Of a DNA stretch of 64,000 nucleotides, positions 33,975-45,817 are shown piece by piece. The notes below the pieces were generated by a model. That model searched no databases. It had not been told where the DNA came from and worked only from the letters and a program-made list of their open reading frames with translations. The position numbers and the translations under genes are program-made. How positions within the stretch are numbered: the stretch's first letter is position 1; every line of letters begins with the position of its first letter. The stretch comes from Nageia nagi (taxonomy: Eukaryota; Pinophyta), in contig JBITNC010000001.1 of assembly GCA_050084985.1 (NCBI GenBank), forward strand, positions 210,738,001 through 210,802,000, written 5' to 3'.

Positions 33975-35106
33975 TGTAGACACTCAAAATAAACCCTATC
34001 TTTAATTTAATAATATATAAACAAATAAAATAAGTATTTTTCTAATATATATCACATTAAAATAATTATAACTCCTTATAAAAGCATTAAACAAGATTTA
34101 AAATTATATTATCGGATCAATCTTTTTGAACATATATAAAACAAGTGGACTTACGACCCTTGTCATTAAAAAATGACCATAGAGTGACCATTCTAATGTT
34201 AATATAAAATCACTAAGTAATTGGTGATGATCTGATACGATCGTCAATGATCTCTCAGGATCGTTGATGATCCTTGAATAGTTAAGCAATAGACAAATCT
34301 AAGCCTAGAATAGCCTAATATGTACAATTTGTAATCATGGATACAGATGGAAGATAATAACACCTCAAAATTTAGTTTAGGAGGTTACTTGGAATCTTAT
34401 GACACCATAACAAATGAATAAAAAACCTTGAAGCTTATAAATTGAAGCTCTATAGGTGAACAAAGGGACCCAATTTTACTATAGTGAAGCTCTACCAAAA
34501 TCAAATTAGAAGATTATTAGCAAAATATTGTAAGCTTGATCAATAGCAAATCTCATATCAATTATATTTCCATATTATGTTATTCATTTGCTGATTCATA
34601 TGTATGAGTAGGTATGCTTTTGATGTTTCATTTGTTTTCTATGTGCAGGGTCAATACAGAAAAAGAATAATGGAAGTAAGCATGAAAGAGAACAAAAAGG
34701 AATAGACAAAAACATTTCAAAATTCTATGAAAATATTACTCCAGTGCTTACAGATCCAATCATCGATGATTCAAAGATCGGTCGACGGTGATCCACCAGA
34801 TCGATAATAGAGGCTAAAAGTTTACAACAAGCACAATGATGGCATAGATAATGTAGAGTCATGCTTCAATCATTACCAATCCTCATTGATCATTGCCGAT
34901 ACATTATCGATCGTTACCGATCCACAACGATCGCTGTCAATGCTGATTAAAATAGATCAATAAAAACTTGCTTTTTGTATTCAAATATTTTAGAATATAA
35001 TATCATTATTATTATTGATGTGTATTGTCGAATATGTTCATGATTAACTATGTTGAATGATTTATCTATCTAAATTGCATTTTAGGTTCATAATTTGATA
35101 TACACA
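33975..35106 (+). repeat. 5' LTR of the Tat element
   Basis: 1132 bp, matched by 49288-50418 with mainly C/T and G/A differences. It carries clusters of palindromic GATC-type words at 34225-34275 and 34755-34945. The minus-strand open frame at 34104-34289 is repeated in the other LTR and is a by-product. Confidence 0.93.
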
Positions 35107-35109
35107 ATC

Positions 35110-35128
35110 TGGTGCTAGAAGGAGGGCC
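35110..35128 (+). other. Putative primer binding site of the Tat element
   Basis: TGGTGCTAGAAGGAGGGCC begins 3 bases after the LTR and starts with the obligatory TGG. I cannot name the tRNA from sequence alone. Confidence 0.55.
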
Positions 35129-35561
35129 CCTTGCATGCATTTCAGAAAATTGAAGCAAAAATAGGATCAATTGCACATTATTTTGGTTTTATTTTTAAAT
35201 CTATTTGCATCTTGTGCAAATACATACTAACTTAATCTATTTGATCTGTTGCTTTATTTTTGTTTTCTATGTTCTCTGGATCGTCGATGATCATACTTAA
35301 TCGGCAACGATCGTTGTGAAATCATCAACGATCTCTGAAAAGTCGATATGTTTTCTAATCTAACCTAAATACAGTAAGTGTAATTATATATTTAAAATGA
35401 CAGTCGGTAAAACTATGTGTGATCTCTCTGCTTAGAGTGCATTTAGGAAATGGGTAGTGAAAAGGTTAAATGCATTTTTTATTAATTTATTTTATGTATA
35501 ATGTTATGTATTTATTTTTCATGTTTTGGGTGTAGGGTATGTATACATTAAATACTTTTTA

Positions 35562-35629
35562 TCTTATCTAATTATGCTCTCCCTTTGTGCTTCGTGCAAT
35601 CTAAGGTGACCAAAATAGACCTGATAAGA
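35562..35629 (+). other. Leader hairpin, class I copy 1
   Basis: Outer stem TCTTATC (35562-35568) with GATAAGA (35623-35629); inner stem CCTT (35582-35585) with AAGG (35603-35606). The loop carries TTTGTGCTTCGTGCAATC. Related to 35916-35991. Confidence 0.65.
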
Positions 35630-35702
35630 AGGAGTAATTAATTATTCTTTTCTTTTGTATTCACATTATCATTAATTTGGTTAATTTATCCACATATAAT
35701 CA

Positions 35703-35766
35703 CCTCTTACCAAGTCTGCCCTTACCACTCCATTAGAGGTCGAAGGGATATGTGACTAGTAAGAGG
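35703..35766 (+). other. Leader hairpin, class II copy 1
   Basis: Outer stem CCTCTTAC (35703-35710) with GTAAGAGG (35759-35766); AGTC (35713-35716) with GACT (35754-35757); inner stem CCCTT (35719-35723) with AAGGG (35743-35747); the apex is ACTCCATTAGAGGT. Confidence 0.7.
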
Positions 35767-35915
35767 AGATAATTTACTAGATTTAATATTTTTTGAAAGG
35801 AGTAAATGAATCACACTTAATTTGGAATGAACCTAAGGTAAATAAATCAGGTTTTCGAGTAGTATAAATCATATTAAAAAGTTAATGAGTTGGGGGGATT
35901 CGAATACATTAAGTA

Positions 35916-35991
35916 CTTTCACTTGACAAAGTATGCTCTCACTTTTGTGCTTTATGCGATCTTAAGTGATCAGAAACAAGTTAAGTGAAAG
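35916..35991 (+). other. Leader hairpin, class I copy 2
   Basis: Outer stem CTTTCACTT (35916-35924) with AAGTGAAAG (35983-35991), 9 perfect pairs. Inner stem TCACTT (35939-35944) with AAGTGA (35964-35969). Compared with copy 1, the outer stem sequence is replaced on both sides and one inner C-G pair becomes A-T. Confidence 0.7.
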
Positions 35992-36039
35992 AGGTAAAAT
36001 TTATTCACATTTCATTTTTGGAAATATACTTCACATTAA

Positions 36040-36100
36040 AACTCTTAAAGATGTCTGCCCTTACCACTCCATTGGAGGTCGAAGGGATATGTGACTCTTG
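36040..36100 (+). other. Leader hairpin, class II copy 2
   Basis: Inner stem CCCTT (36058-36062) with AAGGG (36082-36086), apex CTCCATTGGAG. The outer stem is weaker here (ACTCTT with partial complement in CTTGGAGAAGT). Confidence 0.55.
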
Positions 36101-36146
36101 GAGAAGTAATTGAACCTCACTTAATTAATTTATCTACACTTAACAG

Positions 36147-36208
36147 CTTCTTACCAAGTCTGCTCTTACCACTCCATTGGAGGTCGAAGAGATGTGACTA
36201 GTAAGAAG
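36147..36208 (+). other. Leader hairpin, class II copy 3
   Basis: Outer stem CTTCTTAC (36147-36154) with GTAAGAAG (36201-36208). Inner stem CTCTT (36163-36167) with AAGAG (36187-36191). Relative to copy 1, one outer C-G pair and one inner C-G pair are both replaced by T-A, so pairing is kept. Confidence 0.7.
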
Positions 36209-36603
36209 AGGGAATTTATCACACATAATACTTCCACAGCTGGAAGGGGTTAATGAACATCATTAATAGGTTAGATAATGAATCACATTATAATTAAAAA
36301 GAATAGTGGGGTTTACTAAGGTCAACACTCACTAAAAATAAATTTTGATTGTATCACGTTAAAATAAGATAAGTAAATGGACATGAATGTTTGGGAGGGT
36401 AGTATGCATAAGTGTATTTTACTTGTTTAAATGCATTTCATAAGGCCTTAAAGTAAGTGAAAAATTTAAAGTAATCATATCATTAAAAGTAAGTTTACAT
36501 ATAGGATGCTTGTGCATTAAATTATTTTCTCGAAAACATAACATAAAAGATAAAAATAGAGTTTCTTTTCTACAATGTTTGTTTATAATATTTTTTAAAA
36601 AAA

Positions 36604-39449
36604 ATGGTTCAAACTAGAAGTATGACTGCTAAGAAAATACAAGGACACCCATTTAATATACAAGAAATAGATCCAGATGATATGGATCTAATTGAGTCTT
36701 CAAGGAGACCACCTCCTTTAGATGAATCAGATTCATGGGTAGTTCATTATGTAGGTAAAGATGGTGATTATGGTTATAATCAATCTAGATCACAAATACA
36801 AATTATAGATAATCCTATCGCAAGGAATAGAATGCAAGTGTTAGATGAAGATTTAATTGAAATTCATCATCATATAGCTAATCTTAGGGATATTCCTAAG
36901 ATGTCTTTTAGTTTACCAAGAGATGTAAAAAAAATAGATCAAAGGTTTGATAATTTGGAAATTGACGACGATAAATCTCAGGCTAAAACTATAGCGATAC
37001 CATAGACTGAGCCATATAAAATTAAATATGAAAGAATCAGTCATCAATTATCAGATGGTCAAAGAGTTAGTTCTTCAATTCAAAAGGAGGGATCTTCTTT
37101 TTCTTTTGAATTAGGAAGAAAGGAAGCATTAATAAAACAAACAGAAAAATCTTATTCCACAAAAGAAGGATTAAATAAAAGGACATCTAAGTTTAAAATA
37201 GAAGAGATACCTTCTTATGAAGAACTACAAAAATAATAATTATATAAAACCATAGCTGGTAAAAGATTCATGGAAGTATATGCTAAGAATATTAAAAGGG
37301 TTGTAGACATGCAATATATTCTCGAGGAAGAAAAAAGAAAATCCGATGAACTTATTAAATTTCAAGAACAAGAGAATAAATTAAAAGAAATGGAAGATAA
37401 ATTTCTTAGAGATAAAAGGAAATTCATAGAACAAGAACAATCAAATAAAGAAAGAAATGAGTTCCTAGAACAAGAAAAGAAAAGACTTCATAAAGAATAT
37501 GAAAAGCAACTTCATTTGAAAGAATTACAACTTAAAGAATTAGAAAATGAAAAATTTGAAAGGGAACAATATATTAGTATAGAGAAAGAAAAACAAAGAC
37601 AGTGGGATGAATATCAAAAAATGAAAAATATGAAACCTAAAACACCCAAAGGAAGTCAAATACGAAGATATTGAGACCCTTATTTAGATAGACAAGAAGC
37701 GATAGATAGAGAGATAGCCATTTTGTTACAAAAAAAAATGGATAAAGAACTAGAACTTCAAAGATTATATGATAAAAAAAAGCAATATTCTATTAAAAAT
37801 TGGGTTGAACAAACCCAAAATCAAATAAAATAGCCTAATGACAAAGGAAAAAATCTATATGGAAAAAGTATACCCCAAAAACCTCCTAAAATCCCTATTC
37901 CGTAACATTCTTCACCTCTTAAAATGGTGCCTCCACCACCATCAGAGCTTCCTTCTGATTATGAGTCCTATACTTCAAGATCAATTTTGGAAAAGGATCC
38001 AATATTCGAAGATACACTCAAGGTCATAGAACTAATAAAGAATTAGAAGAATTTATGAAGGATTTTATAAATCGAGAAATGAATATTCAAGGGCTTAAAA
38101 AATTAAATTATAAGAACATTTGCAATGAACCTATTCATCCAAGTATTCCAAAAAAGAAATTACCATATAGGTTTGAATTTCCTAAGATAGAACCATTCAA
38201 AGGAAAAGATGATCCTAAAGAACACTTGAGAAAATTTTCATTTTCTAGTTATCAGATAGCCAATGATGACTCATTAATGTTACGTATATTTCCTATGACA
38301 CTTACAGGCCAAGCTTTGGATTGGTATAATAGTTTACCTATGCATAGTTTATATACATTTGAACAATTGGCTAATCAATTTCTTAAACATTTTAGAATCA
38401 ACATTAAAGAAAGATCTTCAATTACTGATCTTATGAGATTGCAACAATTTCCTGATGAAACTATACAAGATTACATCTCAAGATGGTAGGCTATACTCAC
38501 TAGTATGCCTTATACAATACCACAAGAAGAATTGGTTAAATTATTTAGCCAAAGCTATTTAAGACCAATAGCTAGTGTTCTCCAAATTCAACAGCATAAA
38601 ACTTTTGAAGAAGCTATTGCTTAGGCAGTAGTTATAGAAAGAGTTAAAATTCAAGATGGAGAGCTAAAACTCAAGAAAAAAGAATACAAAAAAGGTAATC
38701 AAAATGAGAACATTAGTAAAAAACCACAAAATAATCAAATAGCTACGATAAAAAATTATGGTCCTTCTTCAAAAATAGAAGAAAGTGCTGAACCTAAACC
38801 TAAAAGAAATTTTACCCCATTATCAGAACCATTAGCCGAAATACTTAAAAAATTATGTGATAATGGTATGATTACATTACTTGATATAAGGCCTAAAAAT
38901 CCTAATGCTAAAGAAAGTAAATGGTATAAGGAGAATGAATTTTATGCTTATCATAGACAAAAGGGACATAATACAAATAAATGTTGCACTTTACAGCATA
39001 AGATTCAAGACTTGATAGATAGTCAAAAGATAGATGTGGATAATCCTGTTGTGCCTTCAAATCAAAATTTAGGGATATATCAAAATCCTTTACCTTCACA
39101 TCAAGCCTACAATGTGGCAATTATCCCAAACCAAATGAATTATATATGGAATGATAAAGACATACCATTTATAGGAGCTATAGATGAGTCGATACATATG
39201 ATAGGTATAGCTACATGAGCACAACAATATCAAAACAAATAGCCTAATCCACGAAGAAATCAATCGAGGATAAGCCCTATTAATACACAAACTACATCTA
39301 TACCTCTTCCACAACAACCTAGAGTTTCAATAAAAGGTGTTCTTCAATGACAACTAAAGATGTCTCCAGTTAAGATGACCTTATTTGAATTATTACAACA
39401 ATCTAAAAGTTATAGGGAAGCCATGAATCAAATTTTACAATAAATTCAA
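36604..39449 (+). pseudogene. Tat gag with coiled coil and zinc-knuckle-like motif
   Basis: Starts at the ATG at 36604 (MVQTRSMTAKKIQGH), the first ATG of the long coding block. The N-terminal part is acidic. 37270-37674 is a highly charged Lys/Glu/Gln coiled coil. After a one-step frameshift near 38010-38030 the capsid-type domain follows: KIEPFKGKDDPKEHLRKFSF, LTGQALDWYNSLP, FEQLANQFLKHF and RLQQFPDETIQDYISRW, a typical retrotransposon gag domain. A basic stretch and FYAYHRQKGHNTNKC (~38940), a variant of the Tat zinc knuckle with one Cys lost, come next. Stops lie at 37003-37005, about 37216-37221 (two in a row), 37672-37674, 38487-38489, about 38622 and 39216-39218. Gag would form the particle and bind RNA. 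Confidence 0.88.
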
Positions 39450-40640
39450 GTGGATGTTAGTAATCCTAATAATTTCATTTCAATAGTCAAGAGTTTGAAG
39501 ATATCCCAACAACCTAGTATCACCTTTTATGAAAAAGAAAGATTAAATAATGATGGACCAGATGGATTAGATACACCCTTACATATAATTGGTAAAGTAG
39601 ATGGAAAATTATTTAAAAGAATTTTAATAGATGAGGGTTCAGCCATAAATATAATTTTAGATGTTGCATATAAAAAGTTGAATTTACCAAAATCACTTAT
39701 CTTAGCTCCTTCTTTGCAAATTAGAGCTTTTATTGATGCAGTGTGTTTAACTCTAGGATCAATAGTGCTTCCAATCATAGTAGGAGCTAAAACTGTTCAA
39801 ACTTTGTTACATATAATTGAAGGAAATATTATACAATATAATGTCCTCCTAGGATGTCCATGGATTAGAGAAATGCAATGTGTCCCATCAACTTATCATG
39901 GATGTTTAAAATACATCTATAAAGATAAAGTTCATTGTGTGTTTAAAGACCCAAATCCTTATTCACATTGTAACTTAATTTTTGATACAAATGAAGTGAC
40001 ATTACCATCTCCCAATCTATCAACTATCTTAATGAACAAAAATATGAATCAATATGAAGTTATAAAAGGAAAAAATGATATTGCTATACAGGATAAAGAT
40101 ACTTGGGAAAAAGTTGCTAAAACTTTAGATGAAAAGCATGGAGCTTCTTCATCAAAACAGGTAAATACTACATCTAATAATAACTCATCCGATATATATC
40201 TAGTAAAGATTAAATTAATGGATTTAGGGATGGGATAATATGATATAGATGATGTTGTATTTAATATACCTTCATCACAAGAAGCAGGTAGAGTATCTGA
40301 GTCAACTAGTGTAATCGGACAAATAGTACCTTTAAGTGAAATACCTAATCAAACAATGTTTGTTTATGCGGGAATAGTAGATCCTATATCAACAATATCT
40401 AATCAAATATATGAAGGATATTTCAATAATGATATGAAATTTTTATCACCATGTTCAAGAACATTTGTTCTAAATTATTTTGACAAATGCAATTGGCAAG
40501 GATGAGGATTAGGTCGATATGAATAGGGTCCTTGAGAAATAATTGAATTACAATATCAAGACCCCACTGATAAAAGTGGATTAGGTTATAAGAATGGATA
40601 TAAAAATCTTGATGAATTAGGAAATTTAGAAGAAGAGAAT
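39450..40640 (+). pseudogene. Tat protease and G-patch-like tail
   Basis: The open stretch 39450-40238 (262 residues) contains FKRILIDEGSAINIILDVAY, the aspartic protease active site in the D-x-G-S form usual for Tat elements, then VLLGCPWIREM (~39840), the conserved C-terminal flap of plant gypsy protease. After stops at 40236, ~40503, ~40524 and ~40533, a glycine pattern GLGRYE...IIELQYQDPTDKSGLGYKN (~40505-40590) resembles the G-patch that follows protease in many Tat elements. The protease would mature Gag-Pol. All breaks here are nonsense codons in one frame. Confidence 0.82.
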
Positions 40641-41279
40641 TTGGATTACAATGAAAAAATTTTAGAGAAAGAACCCATAGTACAAGAAATTATTAATATA
40701 AAAGAAGAGCAATTGAGTGAAATGGATGTCTTAGAAGGTATCAAAATGCTCTTTATCAATAATCTTGAAGTATCTGGGAATCATTTATACTTACCAAGTG
40801 ATATACAGGAAAAGATTAATAGAATACATAAAATAAATAAAAATGTTGAATCATTAATACCTTCATATATACCATCGATTAATGTGGTTACAATAAAAGA
40901 AAATATTCCTGAAGATCAAAATAATGAACAAATAAATGAAAACAATAAAAATAAAGACTTAATTAGAATAATAGGTGATACTTCTATAGATGAAGTAATA
41001 GCCAATTTCTCTCTCATATCATCCAATCCTTCAGCATATGAATTCAAAAATGTAGATCACATATTTAGTTCCTTCGAAAATCATGTATGTACAAATGAAC
41101 AAACTCAAGAATATGATGAGGAATATAGTGTTAATGATAAAAGTTGGATACCAGTACCAAATCAATTAGAAGAAGGGTTGCATATGCTTATGAAAAATGT
41201 CTTAGAAATAAATATTAGTAATGATCCTCAAAATCCTAAAATTATTCAATTAGGAGAAAACCTTATGGAAAATGAATGA
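40641..41279 (+). pseudogene. Spacer segment of Tat pol between protease and RT
   Basis: An open run of 212 residues, acidic and Asn/Glu-rich (IIGDTSIDEVIANFSLI, SSFENHVCTNEQTQEYDEEY, NISNDPQNPKIIQLGENL). It leads directly into the RT of the same frame, with a TGA stop at 41277-41279. No catalytic motif. It corresponds to the variable linker usually found before Tat reverse transcriptase. Confidence 0.7.
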
Positions 41280-42660
41280 GAAGAAATTACAACTTTATTA
41301 AAAGAACGAGAAGAGGTATTTGCATGGTCATATACAGATATGCCTGGAATAGATCCTAAATTAGTAGTACATAATTTAGCATTAAAGCCTGATGCTAAAC
41401 CTGTTAAACAAAAATTATGTAAAATGCATCCTACTATAGCATTAATGGTAAAAGAAGAACTTAAAAAATTATTAGAAGTTAAATTTATACAACCTATAGA
41501 TTATTCAGATTGGATATCTAATATGGTACCTGTGAAAAAACCAAGTGGAAAAATAAGAATATGTACAGATTTTCATGATCTTAACAAAGCTTGTCCTAAG
41601 GATGATTTCCCTCTACCTAACATTGATAGTTTAGTAGATTTGACAGCAGGACATGATATGTTGTCATTAATGGATGGATTTTCTAGTTATAATCAAATAA
41701 AAATAGCTACTGAAGATCAAAATAAAATGGCTTTTATACCTCCTTGGGGTACTTTTTTTTATAAAGTTATGCCTTTTGGATTAAAAAATGCTGGAGCAAC
41801 TTATCAAAGGGCTATGACTTATATATTCCATGATTATATGCACGATATAGTAGAAGATTATGTCGATGATTTGTTGGCCAGGTCTAAATATCAAAAAGAT
41901 CATGGAAAATTTTTAATTAAAGTTTTAGATAGATTATTAGAACATAAAGTAAGATTAAATCCAAAAAAATGTGTTTTTGGTGTAACTTCAGGAAAATTAT
42001 TAGGATTTATTATGTTCCGATGAGGAATTGAAATAGATCCTAGTAAAATAAAGGTAATAGTGGATATGCCACCTCCTACAAATTTGAAACAACTACAAAG
42101 TTTATAAGGTAAGTTACAAGCCATTAGAAGATTCATAGCACAACTTTCTGATAAATGTAAACCATTTACAAAGTTATTAAAAAAGGGGATAGAATATCAT
42201 TAGGGCAAAGAGCAACAAGATGCATTCGATGAAATTAAAAGATATTTATTATCTCCTCCTATCTTAAGTCCACCAAGAAAAGATGTACCCTTTTTGTTAT
42301 ATATTTCAGCTACTGAAACTACCTTAGGGACAATGCTTGCTCAAAAGAATGAACATAATAAAGAACAATCTATATATTATTTGAGTAGAACACTTGTGAG
42401 TTATGAGATTAAGTATATATATTTGGAAAAATTATGTCTAGCTATCATTTTTGCTACTAAAAAACTTTGACATTATATGCTTAATCATACAACATATGTC
42501 ATTTCTAAAGTAGATCCATTGAAATATATGATGAATAAAACTTATCAAAATTCAAGAACTATAAAGTGGATAATGCACTTAACTGAATTTGATTTACATT
42601 TTATTGGACAAAAGTCAATAAAAGGACAAGTAATTGTTGATTATCTCGTTGAGGCCCCAT
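41280..42660 (+). pseudogene. Tat reverse transcriptase and first RNase H
   Basis: Reads EEVFAWSYTDMPGIDPKLVV (~41310), the entry to gypsy RT, then KKPSGKIRICTDFHDLNKAC (~41538), DMLSLMDGFSSYNQIKI (~41655), WGTFFYKVMPFGLKNAGATY (~41745), DIVEDYVDDLLARSKYQKDH (~41845, with the catalytic YVDD) and SGKLLGFIMFR. After stops at 42021 (TGA), ~42105 (TAA) and ~42201 (TAG), the connection and first RNase H follow: DAFDEIKRYLLSPPILSPP (~42220), YLSRTLVSYEIKYIYLEKLC (~42380) and HYMLNHTTYVISKVDPLKYM (~42474). The frame is constant throughout. RT copies the element RNA into DNA in the particle. Confidence 0.92.
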
Positions 42661-43067
42661 TGCAAGATGATAAACCACTTGTCATTGAATTACCCAATGA
42701 TGGAGTGTTTCAATTAGATGAAATTGAAATACCTGTAAAACCTAAAAATGATTGGGATATGATAATACACTTTGATGGTTCTCGATGTGAACAAGGTGGT
42801 GGAGTAGGTGTTGTATTCATAACACTGCAAGGTATCCCCATACCATATTCATTTAAACTAAAATTTCCTTGTACTAATAATAATGTGGAATATGAAGCTT
42901 TGATATTAGCATTAAAAACTATTATTAAATTAAAACTTAAAAGAATAAAGCTTATTGGAGATTCTTTACTTATCGTAAATCAAGTGAAAGGAATTTATCA
43001 ATGTAAAGAGCCTTTACTTCAAAAGTATAAAGCATTAGTTGAAGAATTATTAAAATCTTTTGACTGA
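42661..43067 (+). pseudogene. Second, archaeal-type RNase H of the Tat element
   Basis: Reads WDMIIHFDGSRCEQGGGVGV (~42756), with the conserved DGS and Gly-rich turn, then NNNVEYEALILALKTIIKLK (~42877) and RIKLIGDSLLIVNQVKGIYQ (~42942). These supply the Asp, Glu and Asp positions of an archaeal-type RNase H. A second RNase H between the first one and integrase is a hallmark of the Tat lineage. The TGA at 43065-43067 stands where a Trp codon is expected (FD-W-F). Confidence 0.9.
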
Positions 43068-44519
43068 TTTAGTATAGAAATGGCACCAAGATCATCTAAT
43101 AGATTTGCAGATGCTATGGCTTCTATTGGATCTCTTATCCTAGAATATCCTAAAAAATCTTCAATTCAAGTTGAGATAATTCAATTATCTCAATCATCGT
43201 TACAACAGGAAGATGAAGAAAAAAGTGTATTAAATATTGACATAAATGATAAAGATAATTGGTACAAAGAATTGATAGACTTTTTAAAATTTGGAAATCT
43301 TCCTGCAAACCTTAATAAATTAGCACGATGAGCTTTTAAAATTAAAGCAACTAAATATTGTTTGTTAGGGGACATTTTACATCGATAAAATTTTAATGGT
43401 ATTTTACTTAGATGTCTTGAATGGAATGATGTTAAAAAGGTTATATCTTCTGCCCATGATGGAACATGTGGAGGACATTTTAATGGTGTTGTAATTATAA
43501 AACAATTAATATGAATGGGGTATTATTGGCCAACTATGGAAAAAGATTATTGTGAATATGTTAAAAAATGTTTTAAATGTCAACAATATGCTCATTTATT
43601 TTCATAACCATCTCAAGAACTGCATCCTATACAATCACTTTGGCCATTCTCTAAATGGGCATTAGATTTAATAGGACAAATTACACCTACATCTTCTGGT
43701 GGACATAAGTTCATAATTACAATGACTGAATATTTTACCAAATGGGTAGAGGCTATTCCCATGACTTCCACCATTGGTTCACGAATCGCAAATTTTATAG
43801 AAAATTATATTATATGTAGATTTGGTGTGCCAAATCAATTAATTATGGATAATGGAAAAAATTTTAAAAATAAGGATGTAAAACAAATATGTGATAAGTA
43901 TAAGATTAAACAAATTTTTTCCACTCCTTATTATCCATAAGGCGATGGACAAGCAGAGGCTACTAATAAAACTATTCGAAACATCTTAGCAAAAATAGTA
44001 AATGATTCTCATAGAGATTGGCATATTCAAATACCAAAAGCTTTATGGGCTTATCATACTAGTGTACGCACTCCTATTGGGGCAACACCATTCTCTTTAG
44101 TATATGGAACAGAAGCCATCCTACCCGTAGAACTTGAAATACCATCTCTTAGAGTAAATCTAAGTGAGCAAAATTCTGATGAAGAAGCAAGATGGACTCA
44201 CTTAGATCAGTTATTATTGTTAGACAAAAAATGTATTAATGCTTTAGAGCATATGCATGTTTATCAAGAGAGGATAAAATGAGCTTTTGATAAAAGGGCT
44301 TTAATTCATGAGTTCAAAATAGGTGATTTGGTTTTAAAAGAAAATCAACAAACTTCATGAATAGAATGATAGCTTAGAGATAAGTTTGCTCTGAATTGGT
44401 TAGGACCATATATCATTAAGAAAAAATTTAGTAGAGGAACTTATCATTTATCAGATTTAGAAGGAAATGAAGAGCGTGAACTTATAAATACCATGCATCT
44501 TCGACCCTTCTATACATAA
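43068..44519 (+). pseudogene. Tat integrase
   Basis: After a linker (APRSSNRFADAMASIGSLIL), the zinc-binding region shows HDGTCGGHFNG...YCEYVKKCFKCQQY (~43455-43590). The catalytic core follows with WALDLIGQITPTSSGGHKFI (~43656, first Asp), GVPNQLIMDNGKNFKNKDVK (~43827, second Asp) and GDGQAEATNKTIRNILAKIV (~43941, Glu), so all three DDE residues are present. WAYHTSVRTPIGATPFSLVY (~44049) and a chromatin-binding-like tail (LVLKENQQTS, LGPYIIKKKFSRGTYHLSD) end at the TAA at 44517-44519. Stops at 43329, ~43386, ~43512, ~43605, 43938, ~44280 and ~44358 are all single-base nonsense changes in the frame. Confidence 0.9.
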
Positions 44520-44602
44520 AAAAAAATGTATGTACATTAGTTTTCTTTTGTTATATTTTATTGTTAAATTAATAAATAAATAAAAGTATTAATATTTGTC
44601 AA

Positions 44603-45715
44603 ATGTTAATGATTAAAATAGAAAGGATGAATCTAGCAAAGGAATCTACTGAAGGTAGCATAATGCCACCACAAGTACGATTTCCACCACCAAGATATCT
44701 AGGTGATTTAGCATTGACATATTTAAAACATGTATTTGATCTTAATCTTTTAAACTATTTACAATTGACTATTGATGAACAATATGAAAGAACATTTCAT
44801 ATGTTTTGTGGTAGGAATAATGATTGGGGAGTCACTTTGTGTGGATACGAAGTAAGCATTATTTTAGATCCATAAATCTATTTCACCCATATGGAAAGAA
44901 TATCACAAAGAATAACGGCTTTCTACCTACAATGGCCTTATGGAATACCGAAGATTATCATAAATTGTCAATTAACTGAGTATTCACTCTTTTTAGCTAG
45001 GCTGAAATGCATTAAACAATTAATCAAAAGCCTAGAATGGATGGATGAAATTTTACATTATTTGCCTCATAAAAGGGTGATTTATGATTTTTCAAATACT
45101 TTTGTGGCTTTTCCTCCTAGAATGTCACAACAATATTATAGGCAAATTCATAGATGTTCTCGCATGCAAATGTGACACACTATTTGGGAATGAAAGTTAG
45201 AGAAAAGGCAAGCTTGTCGTATTGCTGAACTTAAAATGATAAGTCAAATAAAGGTTAGAAATGAGATCATTGAATGACTATCAAAAGAATGTAGAGTACG
45301 GAATAATGGAAGTTATCTTCCAAGGTTTTAAAATAGGTATGACAAAGATATCTTTATGAAAGTTATTCATAACGCTCCTACTCCTTTGTACTCAAATGTT
45401 TTTTCCATGCCTACAGAAATACAACAAAAATTGGCCTTGACATTCTATGATACATGTGAATCTTACAGTTGGGATGTCAAAATAAATGGGTATCAAGTTA
45501 TCATTGGTATCAATGCCTTTGAGTTATGGTGTTCTTCTAAATCAGAATATGATTTAATGATATATTTCTATCTTTTGTGGCCTATAGAAAAGCCCAAAAA
45601 TAATGGTCGATTGTACTCACAACCTAACTTTAAGATATCGAGAATGACTCATCTCAATCACACAAACTGTGACATCCGAACACTTAGATTATTGTGTTCC
45701 AGAAATTTATCATAA
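44603..45715 (+). pseudogene. Extra sense ORF after integrase, unrecognised
   Basis: A separate coding block beginning 84 bases after the integrase stop, at the ATG at 44603. One frame holds for 371 codons with about six stops (44873-44875, 45173-45175, two TGA between 45190 and 45285, one TAA near 45330). Segments: MPPQVRFPPPRYLGDLALTY, LKHVFDLNLLNYLQLTIDEQ, NDWGVTLCGYEVSIILD, YLQWPYGIPKIIINCQLTEY, MPTEIQQKLALTFYDTCESY, WDVKINGYQVIIGINAFELW and YFYLLWPIEKPKNNG. The first and last parts look like two versions of one module (x-LxLTxxxxYE...W-V-x-x-x-GYxVxI). I know no family for it. No membrane segment is obvious; an envelope-like role is not supported. Confidence 0.6.
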
Positions 45716-45817
45716 TCAGGTGGTATTAGATTTTAGTTTTTTGTTTAGTTCAACACATTGTTCATTTAATCCTGATGCAGTTCAAACTCGATTTGAATGC
45801 GTCACAAATAGATTCCC

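Noticed and set aside
34104-34289. 61-residue minus-strand frame repeated at 49417-49602
   Set aside because: It lies in both LTRs; its conservation reflects LTR identity.
35562-36208. tRNA-like or snoRNA-like genes in the Tat leader
   Set aside because: Stem sizes and loops do not give a cloverleaf, box C/D or box H/ACA layout; they are better described as repeated hairpins.
44603-45715. Envelope-like gene after integrase
   Set aside because: No signal peptide, fusion-type hydrophobic segment or C-terminal membrane anchor is visible.
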